A stretch of DNA of 64,000 nt from Gigantopelta aegis (taxonomy: Eukaryota; Mollusca; Gastropoda; Neomphalida; Peltospiridae): positions 607,049 to 671,048 of the forward strand of contig NC_054701.1 in the NCBI RefSeq assembly GCF_016097555.1. Direction: 5' to 3'. The notes under the pieces were generated by a model. The model had not been told where the DNA came from and did not search any database. It worked only from the letters and a program-made list of their open reading frames with translations. The translations under genes and the position numbers were made by a program. This document shows positions 1 to 10,200 of the stretch, in pieces; the stretch's first letter is position 1, and the number at the start of each line of letters is the position of its first letter.

Positions 1-43
1 TTATTTTGAGCACACGTTTTGACAATTACATAATCAAGTTCAC

Positions 44-1837
44 ATGGATAGCATATGGTCAGTAGAACAAGTAGTTGATAATTTTATATCTAGTTTAGAT
101 GAAACTGAGATAAATTATTTAACTGTAGCACGGTTGAAAGAAATTGCTGAACACGTAGGATTAGAGTTGGACATTGGTTTGAAGAAAGCTGAAATAAAAT
201 CGTTGGTGATAGATTTCTTAAGAAATATGGCAGAAAGTAAAATTCAGTTAGATTCAAAGGTGTATACTGGTAGGGAAATTGGTAGTGTTGAACTTGATAA
301 TGAAGATAGTTTAGCTATGTTGAAACTTAAGTTGGACTTTCAGAGAGAACAATTAATGTATGAGAGGGAACAAAGAAATTTGGAGAGAGAAAATGAGAGG
401 GAACAAAGAAATTTGGAGAGAGAAGATAGAGAAAAACATAGAGAATGGGAGACAACACAAAGATCTCTCGATAGGGATATTAAAAGTAGAGAGTTGGATA
501 ACTATAGCAAGTTTGATCCACAAAGATATATTAGGATGGTTCCTATTTTTAATGAAAATCAAGTTGATGAATTTTTTGATTGTTTTGAAAAGATAGCTCT
601 TGGGGCTGAATGGCCAAAACGGTATTGGTGTTTATTGTTGCAATCTGCTTTGAAAGGTAAAGCACAAATGGCTTATGCAGCGCTTTCTGTTGATGATTCT
701 TCGTCATATGACTTAGTTAAAGCTGCTATTTTAAGAGCTTATGAAAAGGTGCCTGAGGTGTACCAACAAGATTTTCGAAATCTTAGGATTTCAGGTGGAC
801 AATCTTATTTAGAGTTTGCCAAAGAAAAAGAAAGGTTATTTCGGAAATGGTGTAGTTCAAAGTCTGTGAATAATGATTGTGAGAAATTAGAAGAACTCAT
901 TCTTATAGAAGAGTTTATGAGAGGTTTGCCATCAGAAGTGGTAATTCATTTACAGGTGCGTGAACCAAGTACATTAGCTGAGGCAGCTATAATGGCTGAT
1001 AAATTTGTTTTAGCAAACCGTAAACCTGATTTCAGTAATAAACCGAAGTCACAAAGTTATACTTTCAAACAAAGTGGAAGCAGTAGAGATGGTTCAGTTA
1101 GGAATAATAATACACCGCGAGATATGGGTAAATCTCAAGATCAGAAAAATTCGGGATCACTCCAGTGTTTTTATTGTAAAAGAATGGGTCACATTAGACG
1201 TGATTGCCGGAAATTGAAATATGATCTTGGAAGTGGCAATCGTTCTGGGCACACACATTTTGTATCTCAGTTGTCTGAACCTTTGAATTCAAAATGTCAA
1301 ATTAAAGATGCGTTATCTAGGGTTAAGAAAAGAAATCCAAGGTTTGAACCATTTCTGACTTCTGGTCATGTGGTTACATCACACGATGGTGATGTGAAAC
1401 AATCTATAGTGATTTTGCGAGATACTGGTGCTGAACGAACAATCTTACTTGAAAAAGAATTGTTAGATAAGGACAACACATTTTTGGGCGAGTATATTAC
1501 TTTGTCCACAGTTGAAGGTACTATATCTAGTCCGTTACATACTGTCGAGTTGGATAGTGATTTGGTTAAAGGCAGTATTGTGGTAGCAGCGGTTAGCCAT
1601 ATACCAATTGCGGGTGTATCATTATTGTTAGGGAATGATGTAGCTCAGGAAAGGGTTATTCCTGTACCCATTATGACTGAAATTCCTGAAACTGATGTTG
1701 AAACAGAAAAGTTATCTGATGTGATTGATAACATCTTTCCCGCATGTGTTACAACTCGGTCTCAAAACAAAAGTTGCACAGGAAAATTAGGGTTGAGAAT
1801 GAGGTTGCCAATAAAAATTGGGATATTTCTGATTTAG
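44..1837 (+). CDS. gag: gag-protease frame of the Gmr1-like element
   Basis: 597 residues. Seen in order: an N-terminal region of about 100 residues; a charged coiled-coil stretch (about residues 105-155) with an internally duplicated REQRNLERE motif; a capsid-like region (about 160-330) whose end, around residues 280-325, resembles the SCAN fold (EEFMRGLPSEVV followed by EAAIMADKFV); one CCHC zinc knuckle at about 375-388 (CFYCKRMGHIRRDC); and a retropepsin-like domain with DTGA at about 460. Known: SCAN domains of vertebrate zinc-finger proteins are thought to derive from gag of Gmr1-like elements. The end of the frame overlaps the pol frame by about 90 nt, as in Ty3-type elements that express pol by ribosomal frameshifting. 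The first ATG lies 43 nt into the window. Confidence 0.85.
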   Translation: MDSIWSVEQVVDNFISSLDETEINYLTVARLKEIAEHVGLELDIGLKKAEIKSLVIDFLRNMAESKIQLDSKVYTGREIGSVELDNEDSLAMLKLKLDFQREQLMYEREQRNLERENEREQRNLEREDREKHREWETTQRSLDRDIKSRELDNYSKFDPQRYIRMVPIFNENQVDEFFDCFEKIALGAEWPKRYWCLLLQSALKGKAQMAYAALSVDDSSSYDLVKAAILRAYEKVPEVYQQDFRNLRISGGQSYLEFAKEKERLFRKWCSSKSVNNDCEKLEELILIEEFMRGLPSEVVIHLQVREPSTLAEAAIMADKFVLANRKPDFSNKPKSQSYTFKQSGSSRDGSVRNNNTPRDMGKSQDQKNSGSLQCFYCKRMGHIRRDCRKLKYDLGSGNRSGHTHFVSQLSEPLNSKCQIKDALSRVKKRNPRFEPFLTSGHVVTSHDGDVKQSIVILRDTGAERTILLEKELLDKDNTFLGEYITLSTVEGTISSPLHTVELDSDLVKGSIVVAAVSHIPIAGVSLLLGNDVAQERVIPVPIMTEIPETDVETEKLSDVIDNIFPACVTTRSQNKSCTGKLGLRMRLPIKIGIFLI

Positions 1838-4776
1838 GTGATACTTTTATTGGTCATGATTCTGCGCCCGAATTAGGTTCAAATCTGGAAAATGGTTCAG
1901 ATCGGGAAAAATGTTTTGACCATGAAGTAGGTAACCCAGAAGAAGAAAAAATATTGCAACAGTTACCAGATGACAATGATAGGTTAATTTTAAATCTTAA
2001 CCATGATCAGTTTATTCTTGAGCAACAAGCTGATAGTGAATTACAAATCCTTTCAAAGGAAGTGTTAGAAAAATCCGAGTTGGATGAAGAACCAGTTGGC
2101 TATTATTTCGAAAATGGTGTTTTAATGAGAAAGTTTCGAGATAAACATTCACAGAATAATGATTGGCAGGTGATGCATCAAATCGTTGTTCCTAAAAGTT
2201 GTCGGAAAACTGTGTTGAGTTTAGCTCATGATGGTCCATTAGCAGGGCATTCAGGGGTACGTAAAACGTATCAAAGGATTTTGAAACAATTTCATTGGCC
2301 GCATTTACATCGTGATGTTGTTAGGTATTGTTTAACCTGTAAAACATGTCAGATTGTTGGTAAACCCAATCAAAGTATTAAACCAGCTAGTTTGATACCC
2401 ATTCCCGCAGTTAATGAAGCTTTCAGTGAGGTTATAGTTGATTGCGTTGGTCCTTTACCTCGCACTGTTCATGGTAAAGAATACTTATTGACCGTTCTTT
2501 GCAAAAATACACGGTTTCCTGAAGCCATACCTCTGAGCAATATTAGGGCTAAAACAGTTGTTGAGGAATTGATTAAAATCTTTACTCGATATGGATTTCC
2601 GAAATTCATTCAAACTGATCAAGGTAGCAATTTCACTTCGAAATTGTTTCAGCAAGTGATGGATGAATTGGCCATTAAACATCATTTTTCTTCTGCTTAT
2701 CATCCTGAAACCCAAGGTGCGTTGGAACGATTTCATGGAACTTTGAAATCCATGATTCGAAAGTTTTGCCTGGAAAAGGGTAAAGACTGGGATGAAGGTA
2801 TTCATTTGCTGATGTTTGCGATTAGAGATACTTATCACGAATCCATGGGATTCACTCCTTTTGAAATGTTATATGGACATTCAGTTCGTGGTCCATTACA
2901 AATGTTACACGAGTTTTGGACAAACTCGGAGGTAAAAAGTGAAACTAGTGTGTTGAAATATGCGATTGATTTGCGGGAAAAATTGCAAACAGTTAGAGAA
3001 ATATCCCGAAATGTGTTATCCGATAGTCAAGATAAAATGAAAACATGGTTTGATAAAAGAGCTAGAGATAGATCTTTCGATGCCGGGGAAGAAGTGTTAG
3101 TTTTGTTTCCTTTGGTTAATCAACCATTAAGTGCAAAATTTCAAGGACCGTATATTGTTGAAAAAAAAATCAGTGCGGTTGATTATGTCATCCGTACTCC
3201 TGATCGTAAAAAGAAAACTCAGCTTTGCCATGTTAATATGCTTAAAAAATATTATAATCGGGAAAACGTCTTGGCTAATACAATAATTCTTTCAGGGATA
3301 GATTCTGATGTTAAGATGAAAGATGATAATTTTAATCCAGTTGAGCCGAAATTGGTAAATTCGAGGATATTGTTTAATCTTCATTTAAAAATCAGCCATT
3401 TAAGTGAAAAACAACAAAGTGATGTTCAACAAATCATTTCTGAATTTAGCCAAATTTTCCCAGATGTTCCTAGTCGAACAAATGTTATTAAACATGATGT
3501 TGATGTTGGTGATTCCAAGTCAATTAAGCAACATGCTTATCGAGTTAATCCACAAAAACAGGAACTTATCCGAAAAGAAATAGATTATATGCTTGAGAAC
3601 GGCATTATTCAACCTAGTTTTAGTAACTGGAGTTCTCCTTGTTTACTTGTTCCTAAACCTGATGGTAGTGTACGGTTCTGTACAGATTTTCGCAAAGTTA
3701 ATGCTGTGACCAAATCAGATTCGTTTCCTATCCCACGAATTGATGACTGCATTGATAAATTAGGAACTGCTAAGTATATTAGCAAGTTTGACCTTTTGAA
3801 AGGTTACTGGCAAATACCATTAACTAAACGGGCCAGAGAAATCTCTGCGTTTGTAACCGCTGATGGGTTATTCGAATATCTGGTTTGTCCATTTGGAATG
3901 AAAAATTCTCAGGCTACATTCCAGAGAATGATTAATCAGGTCATTTCTGGATTAGAACAATGTCAGGCTTATGTTGATGATATTGTTGTTTATAGTCATA
4001 GTTGGAATCAGCATATTAGTCAAATCAAGGAACTGTTTGGTAGACTTTCTAAAGCCCGGTTGACTGTGAACTTGGGTAAAAGTGATTTTGCTAAAGCTAC
4101 TGTTGTTTTTCTTGGACATGTGGTTGGTCAAGGGCAAGTAAGGCCACTTGAGGCCAAAGTTGAAAGCATTGATGCATTCGGCGTACCTAAAACAAGAAAA
4201 CAGTTGATGAGATTTTTAGGAATGGCTGGGTATTATAGGAAATTTTGTAAAAATTTCAGTATAATTACTTTCCCTTTAACAAATTTACTCAAACAAAATG
4301 TTAAATACATTTGGACCAAAGAATGTCAAGATGCGTTCAATAGTGTGAAAAACATATTGAAAAGTAAACCTGTGCTTATGGCACCCGATTTTAGGAAACC
4401 TTTTCAATTGACTGTAGATGCTAGCGATATTGGAGCTGGTGCAGTTTTGTCACAATGCAATGAACAAGGAGTATTTCATCCTGTCGCTTACTTTTCTAGA
4501 AAGTTCAATAGTCATCAAAATAAATATTCAACTGTTGAAAAGGAAACATTATCACTGTTGTTGGCCTTGGATCATTTTGAGGTTTACGTGTGTAACCCAA
4601 TTGAATCAATTATCGTTTGGACTGATCATAATCCCCTTGTGTTTTTACATAAAATGAAAAATAAAAATCAAAGATTGTTAAGGTGGTCTTTGCAGTTACA
4701 GGAATACGATCTTCAGATATGCCATATAAAGGGAAAGGAAAATGTGGTAGCAGATGCTTTATCTAGAATGGAATAA
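1744..4776 (+). CDS. pol: pol frame (integrase, reverse transcriptase, RNase H) of the Gmr1-like element
   Basis: 1010 residues. Seen in order: an HHCC zinc-binding integrase N-terminus at about 160-205 (H..H, then CLTCKTC); a DDE integrase core at about 225-390 (TDQGSNF, ALERFHG); a GPY/F-like module near 463 (KFQGPYIV); a reverse transcriptase at about 590-780 (FCTDFRKVNAV, KFDLLKGYWQIPL, catalytic YVDD near 743); and RNase H from about 880 to the end (VDASDIGAGA, VADALSR). The sequence of each domain is gypsy-like, while the order is the one seen in copia. A few residues before the HHCC module are unassigned. The stop is followed by about 230 nt of untranslated sequence before the polypurine tract. 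Confidence 0.9.
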   Translation: MCYNSVSKQKLHRKIRVENEVANKNWDISDLGDTFIGHDSAPELGSNLENGSDREKCFDHEVGNPEEEKILQQLPDDNDRLILNLNHDQFILEQQADSELQILSKEVLEKSELDEEPVGYYFENGVLMRKFRDKHSQNNDWQVMHQIVVPKSCRKTVLSLAHDGPLAGHSGVRKTYQRILKQFHWPHLHRDVVRYCLTCKTCQIVGKPNQSIKPASLIPIPAVNEAFSEVIVDCVGPLPRTVHGKEYLLTVLCKNTRFPEAIPLSNIRAKTVVEELIKIFTRYGFPKFIQTDQGSNFTSKLFQQVMDELAIKHHFSSAYHPETQGALERFHGTLKSMIRKFCLEKGKDWDEGIHLLMFAIRDTYHESMGFTPFEMLYGHSVRGPLQMLHEFWTNSEVKSETSVLKYAIDLREKLQTVREISRNVLSDSQDKMKTWFDKRARDRSFDAGEEVLVLFPLVNQPLSAKFQGPYIVEKKISAVDYVIRTPDRKKKTQLCHVNMLKKYYNRENVLANTIILSGIDSDVKMKDDNFNPVEPKLVNSRILFNLHLKISHLSEKQQSDVQQIISEFSQIFPDVPSRTNVIKHDVDVGDSKSIKQHAYRVNPQKQELIRKEIDYMLENGIIQPSFSNWSSPCLLVPKPDGSVRFCTDFRKVNAVTKSDSFPIPRIDDCIDKLGTAKYISKFDLLKGYWQIPLTKRAREISAFVTADGLFEYLVCPFGMKNSQATFQRMINQVISGLEQCQAYVDDIVVYSHSWNQHISQIKELFGRLSKARLTVNLGKSDFAKATVVFLGHVVGQGQVRPLEAKVESIDAFGVPKTRKQLMRFLGMAGYYRKFCKNFSIITFPLTNLLKQNVKYIWTKECQDAFNSVKNILKSKPVLMAPDFRKPFQLTVDASDIGAGAVLSQCNEQGVFHPVAYFSRKFNSHQNKYSTVEKETLSLLLALDHFEVYVCNPIESIIVWTDHNPLVFLHKMKNKNQRLLRWSLQLQEYDLQICHIKGKENVVADALSRME

Positions 4777-5014
4777 ATAATTGAGATAATTGTTAGGTTA
4801 GTGGAAAATATAAGCATTAAGAAGATTAGTGTTATGCAATTCCTATAGTGTGTAAGGTTTTGTATATAGATAAGAATTACTGTAGGAATGTGTATATAGT
4901 TATTTTATGATATGGTATTTATAATACTGACCATATGAATGTGTTCCCAAGTGTGTATAATGAATAAAAAATATTGTTTTATTAAAACAATATTTTTGAA
5001 AAATTGGGGGGAGA

Positions 5015-5746
5015 TGTTATGATAATCTGGTTTTAAGTTAAATCTGGCTTTGGGTTATGTAATATGGACGTTTTTATCGTCGGGTGAAAATTCAAGTAAA
5101 AATATGGAAGATTATGTGTTTCGCTGGCTGGAGAAAATAAAATATAACTGTGGCGGACATATCTCATTATGTCCTATCATGTGTTTAAACAACGACGGCG
5201 TGCTGAAATAATAAAATAATGACTTACCTGGAGAGCAAACATGTGTTCGGCAAGGTGGCTGACATTTTGTTTTTGTCTGTTCGTATAGCCAGACCGTGAT
5301 CTGTGGAGCACCTGTCTGGTGGCTTTTCGTTTTTGGAATGATTTGATTGGTCGGCGAATTAATTTACATCGTAAGTTATGAGTTCTGCACGATGTTCTTG
5401 TGGAGTGCATTCTGTTGCACACGTCTTCAGATGCCTATATAAACTGGGAATCAACGCACAATCTTCAGAACTCGAAGTTAGAGTATCTCCTGTCCAGCAC
5501 CGTCAGAAGTTACCACGTCAACAAAGCATGAAGGAGCGGCGACCGGTCATCTTGTTTAGCAGCCCTTGGCAGTCGTGCATTGAACTTTTCGTGATGGACT
5601 GATTTTCGTTTGGTGACTATTAGTTAATAACTTAAACGCCAGAATTCTGTGGGAAAACTTTATGTATTTAAACATATATATTTTATATAAAAACATTTAA
5701 ACACTTGCTACTTGTTATGTAATTTTGTCAAGAACGTGTGTGCTCA
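5015..5746 (+). repeat. 3' LTR of the Gmr1-like element (end approximate)
   Basis: It starts with TG directly after the polypurine tract at 5006-5014. A TATA box (TATATAAA, 5436-5443) lies about 420 nt in and should mark the U3 promoter, with transcription starting around 5465. The proposed end is the CA at 5745-5746, giving TG...CA ends and about 730 bp. The end is an inference because the partner LTR is outside the window; it could lie further right, up to about 6000. Confidence 0.6.
5436..5443 (+). promoter_or_regulatory. TATA box in the LTR
   Basis: TATATAAA inside the 3' LTR, at a position typical of an LTR promoter. The 3' LTR copy would drive outward transcription towards 5747 and beyond. 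Assigned by motif and context only. Confidence 0.5.
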
Positions 5747-6272
5747 ATGTTTTAGCTATTTAGTCAATTTATTAATCGGGCAATTAGTTTATTGCATTGA
5801 ATAATGTGATATTAAATATCACACAGTCTATATCTAATAATTGTATTTAATTGCATGTGATAACCTGTACACATGGCAATTGTTTAGTACCATGATTGGA
5901 TAATTCGGATTTATCAATCTTGGTACACGTGACTTCTGCGGTCTATTAAAGTTTTTAATCCAGTTAGTGGTTATTGTGGATCGGGAAGGTCACACTATCA
6001 AATCAATTCCCACCAGAAGCGGAGTATATGCTTGTACACGTTTATAATGAAAAGCAACTCTTTTTAAAAGCAACCTAAGTGTCGTCTGTACCTTAAGCAA
6101 CGAGTTATGCGTTTTCTGTTTCCTAGACGTTCACGCCGTTATCACCTCAAGTGTACCGCCTCAGGCGATAGTCTAGCTCGCCTAAATATAGAGGCTAAGA
6201 GTCGCCCTGTTCTAATGATTTAAACCTGTTTCTTCGAAAAAAATATTGATATCATACCATAGATATTAAGCT
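5747..6272. other. No recognisable feature
   Basis: AT-rich sequence between the LTR and a SINE fragment. No open frame or repeat was recognised. Part of it may belong to the LTR if the LTR ends later than proposed. Confidence 0.5.
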
Positions 6273-6353
6273 AAATGCTTTATTTAACGACGCTCTCAGC
6301 ACATTTTATTTACGGTTATATGGCGTCGGACTTATGGTTAAAGACCATACAGA
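6273..6353 (-). mobile_element. SINE 3' tail fragment, interrupted by hAT
   Basis: The sequence TATTTAACGACGCTC through ATGGTTAAAGACCATACAGA matches the tail of the tRNA-derived SINE that is full length at 60367-60697, in the same (minus) orientation. The match stops exactly where the hAT element begins. After the hAT element only the duplicated 8 bp return, so the rest of the SINE is lost or was already truncated. Confidence 0.7.
6346..6353. repeat. Left target-site duplication of the hAT element
   Basis: CATACAGA, identical to 9882-9889. An 8-bp duplication is the hAT signature. Confidence 0.85.
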
Positions 6354-6747
6354 CATAGGCGTCGATCCGGTTTTAAAAGTGGGGGGGACCGATACATATA
6401 CATATAATTTTGTTTTTTTTGCAAGGGTGGGGGGACGAGGTGTCTGGCGAAGCCCGCCACCGCGAGCGCCGCAGGCGCGAAGCCCGTGGCGGGGGGTCTG
6501 GGAGCCCTCCCCCCGAAAATTTTGGAAAATTTACCCCTTCTAGGGCTGTTCTGAGGTGTTTTCTGCTGGCTAGCCGAGCTGCTTTCTGACAAAATATTTT
6601 TCGCCTTAATTATTGTGACTAAACTGAACAAATGGTATATAGATACAATATAACTTTATTGGTCAAATTTCTTAATTCAAGTACAAATAATGAACATGAA
6701 TAAAAACAATGGTGCCACTGATGGTATTCCAACAAGTCTTTAATGGT

Positions 6748-8238
6748 CTAAAATTTCCCAAAAACACTACGCGGTGTATCGCTCGATCCATCGACAAATT
6801 CAATTGCGATATCTCGTGCAGTGCACTCGGCAAGACGATTTCTGTGCACATGACAGACCATCACGTCTGCTGTGCTGCTGCCAAATGTAGATGATGCCTC
6901 ATTCAGTGCCTCCAGCACGTGTGCGTAGTTGCTAAGGACGGCTCTAACGGCAATCCCACGTGACAGCCAGCGTGTTGGACAAAGCGGCTTCAGGCGTGAA
7001 GGGGAAGGGCTATCATCCATAACTTGCAGATCGAGATACAAATTTTTAAATTTGCCTGATGAGTTGTAGAAGCCGCCCAGTTCCTGCACCACGTTAAGAG
7101 CATCGCGAAGGAACGGTGCACTCTCGATGGCCTTCGCACAGATGAGGTGCGTGATGTGTGCACCGCAATGCGTGTAGTTTGCCAGTGGTTGTACTTTCTT
7201 GATCAGTGCTTGGCAGCCTTGGTATTTGCCCGACATATTGCTGGCTCCGTCATACGTTTGCGCTCTCAGATGCGTGATTGGGAGGTTGAGTCTGAGCAAC
7301 GCGTCTTGCAGCATATTGCTGAGGCTGGCACCAGTCATCTCAGATACGCTGTACAGACCGATAAAGTCCTCGTGAACGTCGTAAGCGTCGTCTATATATC
7401 GCACGCATATTGCCTCCTGTTCAACGCCTTGGATGTCTTGGGTTCCGTCGACAATGACTGCAAAAAGGCCCACGTTCTTGCAAATATTTCGCAGCACCAT
7501 GTGTGCCATGATTTTTAACAGTTCGTTTTGCACGGCAACGCTTGTGTATGAAGTTGTGCGTGTCAACCACCTCTGTAACACGACGTCGTCGTTGCTCCGC
7601 AGCTCTAACAACTTCATGAAGTTACCGTCGCTTGACTCTTTGCCGCGTATTGCCAGTCCCTGCTGCGCTAGATACTGGACGGTCGTCACAATCTTCAGCA
7701 GAGCGTTGCGCGCCTTCGTTTGTTCTTCAAGATGGTGCGTACTTAACTGTGCGTCAACGTTGTTGTTGGAAGACCGGAATTTCAGGTTGCTATGAGAAAT
7801 CATATGTGCAGATGTCTTTTCGTGGATTTTGAATTTCTCAATTGCCTTCTTCCAGTTGCAAAATCCCTTGGAAACAAATGTGTCCTCTGAATACCGCGCC
7901 ATGCCGGCCAAGTCCATGCATGCTGCTTTAGCACAAGTAAAGCAGAGTACTCCGCTAACGTTAGCGTCAAAGTGGAGCCATGGAAAGCTATCGAACCACG
8001 CGCGCTGAAAACATAGCGTTCGTTTAGCGAGCCGTTGCACCGGCATGCAGTTGACGTCCCGTGGCTGGTACGGCACTGGCGGTAAGATGGGCAACCGTGT
8101 CTGAGAAGTGACTCTTTTCTCTGTTTTTTCTTTAACATCTTCACCAACAACTTCGACATTTGAATCCGGTGTCGTCCCTACTCGCAACAGAGTCTGGGCA
8201 TGGCGTGGTATGGCAGTGAAGAACTTTTTAATGTCCAT
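6748..8238 (-). pseudogene. hAT transposase with TTF-type zinc finger (DUF4371/ZMYM1-like), C-terminally truncated
   Basis: The start chosen is the ATG at 8236-8238 (MDIKKFF), typical for this subfamily. The frame is open upstream to 8412, but that extension looks like leader sequence. Seen: a TTF-type zinc-finger region (RAWFDSFPWLHFD then GVLCFTCAKA); the DUF4371 transposase core with the first catalytic Asp in AVIVDGTQD, the second in TYDGASNMSGKYQG, a conserved CGAHITHL, and CPTRWLSR further on. After about residue 480 similarity stops and the protein ends in VFGKF. The C-terminal catalytic Glu and the hATC dimerisation domain are absent, so it is very unlikely to be active by itself. A minus-strand AATAAA lies at about 6655-6660 in the short 3' UTR. 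The protein is about 200-250 residues shorter than usual for the family. Confidence 0.85.
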
Positions 8239-8877
8239 GGTAGTTTTTCTACGGTATACTATCTCCGTTAGCGTTTCGTCCTGGACGATGCAGTTTGCCA
8301 AATAACCTGCGTGTAATTCATCAAATTCGAATTGTTGTATCAAATAGCATGTCAAAATAACCGGATATAAGCCTATGGGTACAATGATAATTGACGAATA
8401 CATTGTATGCAAAATATTCGTTATTAGATTCCTGGAGACTGGAGTAGTTGTTTTTCCGACGATATAACCACGGCCGGTCTATAACAACTAAACTAGTGAC
8501 CATCATCTACCTAGCGCATGCGCTATTGGTAGTTTGATCCGATGTCCTTGTTTCAAAATAAAATAAACGCATTTTTTTCAGAATAAATAAAAAATAATAA
8601 TAATTAAACAATATTATTTACTTGACAAATTAACAAATATCGCTAGTAACCATTATTTATATAACTTTCGTTCCGTCTTTCCTTTACGTGTTTTATTTTA
8701 TTATTAATTTCAAATGTCTTTTATTGGGTTTTTCAAATTATAAAAAAGTAGACGCCAGTACTGAACATTTCTGGTGTTACATTTTTATAGACTTTCTGCC
8801 CCAACACTTGGGTATAATTATTTCAAATTACACATCACTACCTAAGTTTATAGATTGATATTTCTATTGATGATGAA

Positions 8878-8878
<1 letters not shown>

Positions 8879-8944
<66 letters not shown>
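8879..8944. repeat. (GA)n microsatellite
   Basis: About 33 uninterrupted AG dinucleotides inside the non-coding 5' part of the hAT element. Confidence 0.97.
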
Positions 8945-8945
<1 letters not shown>

Positions 8946-9881
8946 ATATATATTATTATTCAAAATAGCATATACACTTAGTGACATAATGCTAAGAGTA
9001 AATCAGCAATACCTGTTATTTATATGAAGTTCGAAACCAATTAGTCAATTTCAGTATAAAAGAAAGAACCATTAAGTTTTAATAGTTATTTTTACTTAAC
9101 CAATAACGCATATTTAGATACCGTATAACCGGAAACATTTCGAGGTTTTTCATTTTCGAGGTTTGATAAATTTGAAATGGGCGTGTTTTTATTTTCATGT
9201 TTTAGCAAATCTGGTTTGCGAAAATTTTGTTATTGTTGTTAATTAAAAGTTTAACATCGGCTTCGAGTTGCTTAAAATCGCCGGAGCATAACGTGAAACT
9301 CAATTGCAAGTGGATAAGGCGGTATCCTATTGGCGAGACAACTGATGACAAGACGTTTATTTAAAGCCAATTACGATTGGTGTGAGAAGTGTTCTAAGTC
9401 AGACAGTGTGGTGTTTGATGTTTAATCTGAGCTCGACATGTTCATTCATACTCGTATACAGTAAGCTGGCTCAGTCTACTCTCTTGTAGTTTCCTGTGGT
9501 CTGCGGTGCTCTGCGCATGGCAGGAAATATCAGGAAATAAAGTATTTCGGTAAATAGTTATTTTAATAATTTTATTATATAGTGGGCACAATGAATATTT
9601 GTGATTTATTTGGGGATATCTTCAACTATTTTCAAGGTTTAAAATAAAAACTACTACAAATAGATTGTAAAATAATTAGTATATTTACTACCAGTCTAGT
9701 GTAGGAACATAAGAGCCGGCACTCCAAGGCGAAATGCCAAATGGTGATCAGTTACGCTATATATACTAGAAAATATTTGTTTCGTCTGAAAAAAGTGGGG
9801 GGGGACATTTCCTATGCTGTCCCCCCCAAGCTGAAAAGTGAGGGGGGCGTGTCCCCCGTCCCCCACCGATTGACGCCCATG

Positions 9882-9889
9882 CATACAGA
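9882..9889. repeat. Right target-site duplication of the hAT element
   Basis: CATACAGA, identical to 6346-6353. Confidence 0.85.
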
Positions 9890-10200
9890 TACCTATATTA
9901 ATGAATGCTTCCATACAAAGTCATGCAGTTTAAAAAGAAAACGAAAACAAAAGTCCGAACCCCCAAAACAAGAGAAACAAAAGCAAACCCCTCTCAAAAA
10001 ATCCCCACAAAAATAATCCCACCACCCCTCAAAATAAAATTTCAAGAAAACCCCAAAACGATCACAAAACCAACAACCAATAAACCAATAAATAAATAAA
10101 TAAAATTAAAATAAATAAATAAATAGAAACAAAACCCCCCAAACAAACATAAAACATTTTTTTTAAAAACCAACCGCACAAAAAAACACCACCCATTATT
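9890..10200. repeat. A/C-rich low-complexity stretch with (AAAT)n
   Basis: About 300 nt almost without G or T on the plus strand, with runs of CCCC and AAAA and an (AATA)n core at about 10085-10125. No gene; the short open frames are compositional. Confidence 0.85.

Larger units (their letters stand above)
1..5746 (+). mobile_element. Ty3/gypsy LTR retrotransposon, Gmr1-like (5' LTR outside window)
   Basis: Seen: a short leader, a gag-protease frame, a pol frame, a G-rich polypurine tract (5006-5014) and a 3' LTR that begins TGTTATGATAA at 5015. The pol domain order is integrase, reverse transcriptase, RNase H. Ordinary Ty3/gypsy elements have integrase last. The copia-like order with gypsy-type sequences is the defining trait of the Gmr1-like group, first described from cod and other deuterostomes. 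Both long frames are uninterrupted, so this looks like a young, near-whole copy. Its age cannot be measured because the 5' LTR lies before position 1. This is a fossil or mobile copy and not a host gene. Confidence 0.9.
6354..9881 (-). mobile_element. hAT transposon, 3.5 kb, with a truncated transposase
   Basis: The ends are CATAGGCGTCGATCCGG (6354) and, read inward from the other end, CATGGGCGTCAATCGG (9881). These imperfect inverted repeats are flanked by a perfect 8-bp duplication (CATACAGA). G-rich then C-rich blocks follow the ends on both sides (GTGGGGGGGAC-like), extending the symmetry. The element carries a hAT transposase gene on the minus strand, a (GA)n microsatellite at 8879-8944 and about 1.4 kb of non-coding DNA upstream of the gene. 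The perfect duplication suggests a fairly recent insertion. Confidence 0.88.

Noticed and set aside
9120-9260. ACCGGAAACATTTCGAGGTTT-like stretch as a possible known repeat
   Set aside because: It resembles a short dispersed repeat I have seen in invertebrates, but I could not find a second copy in this window.
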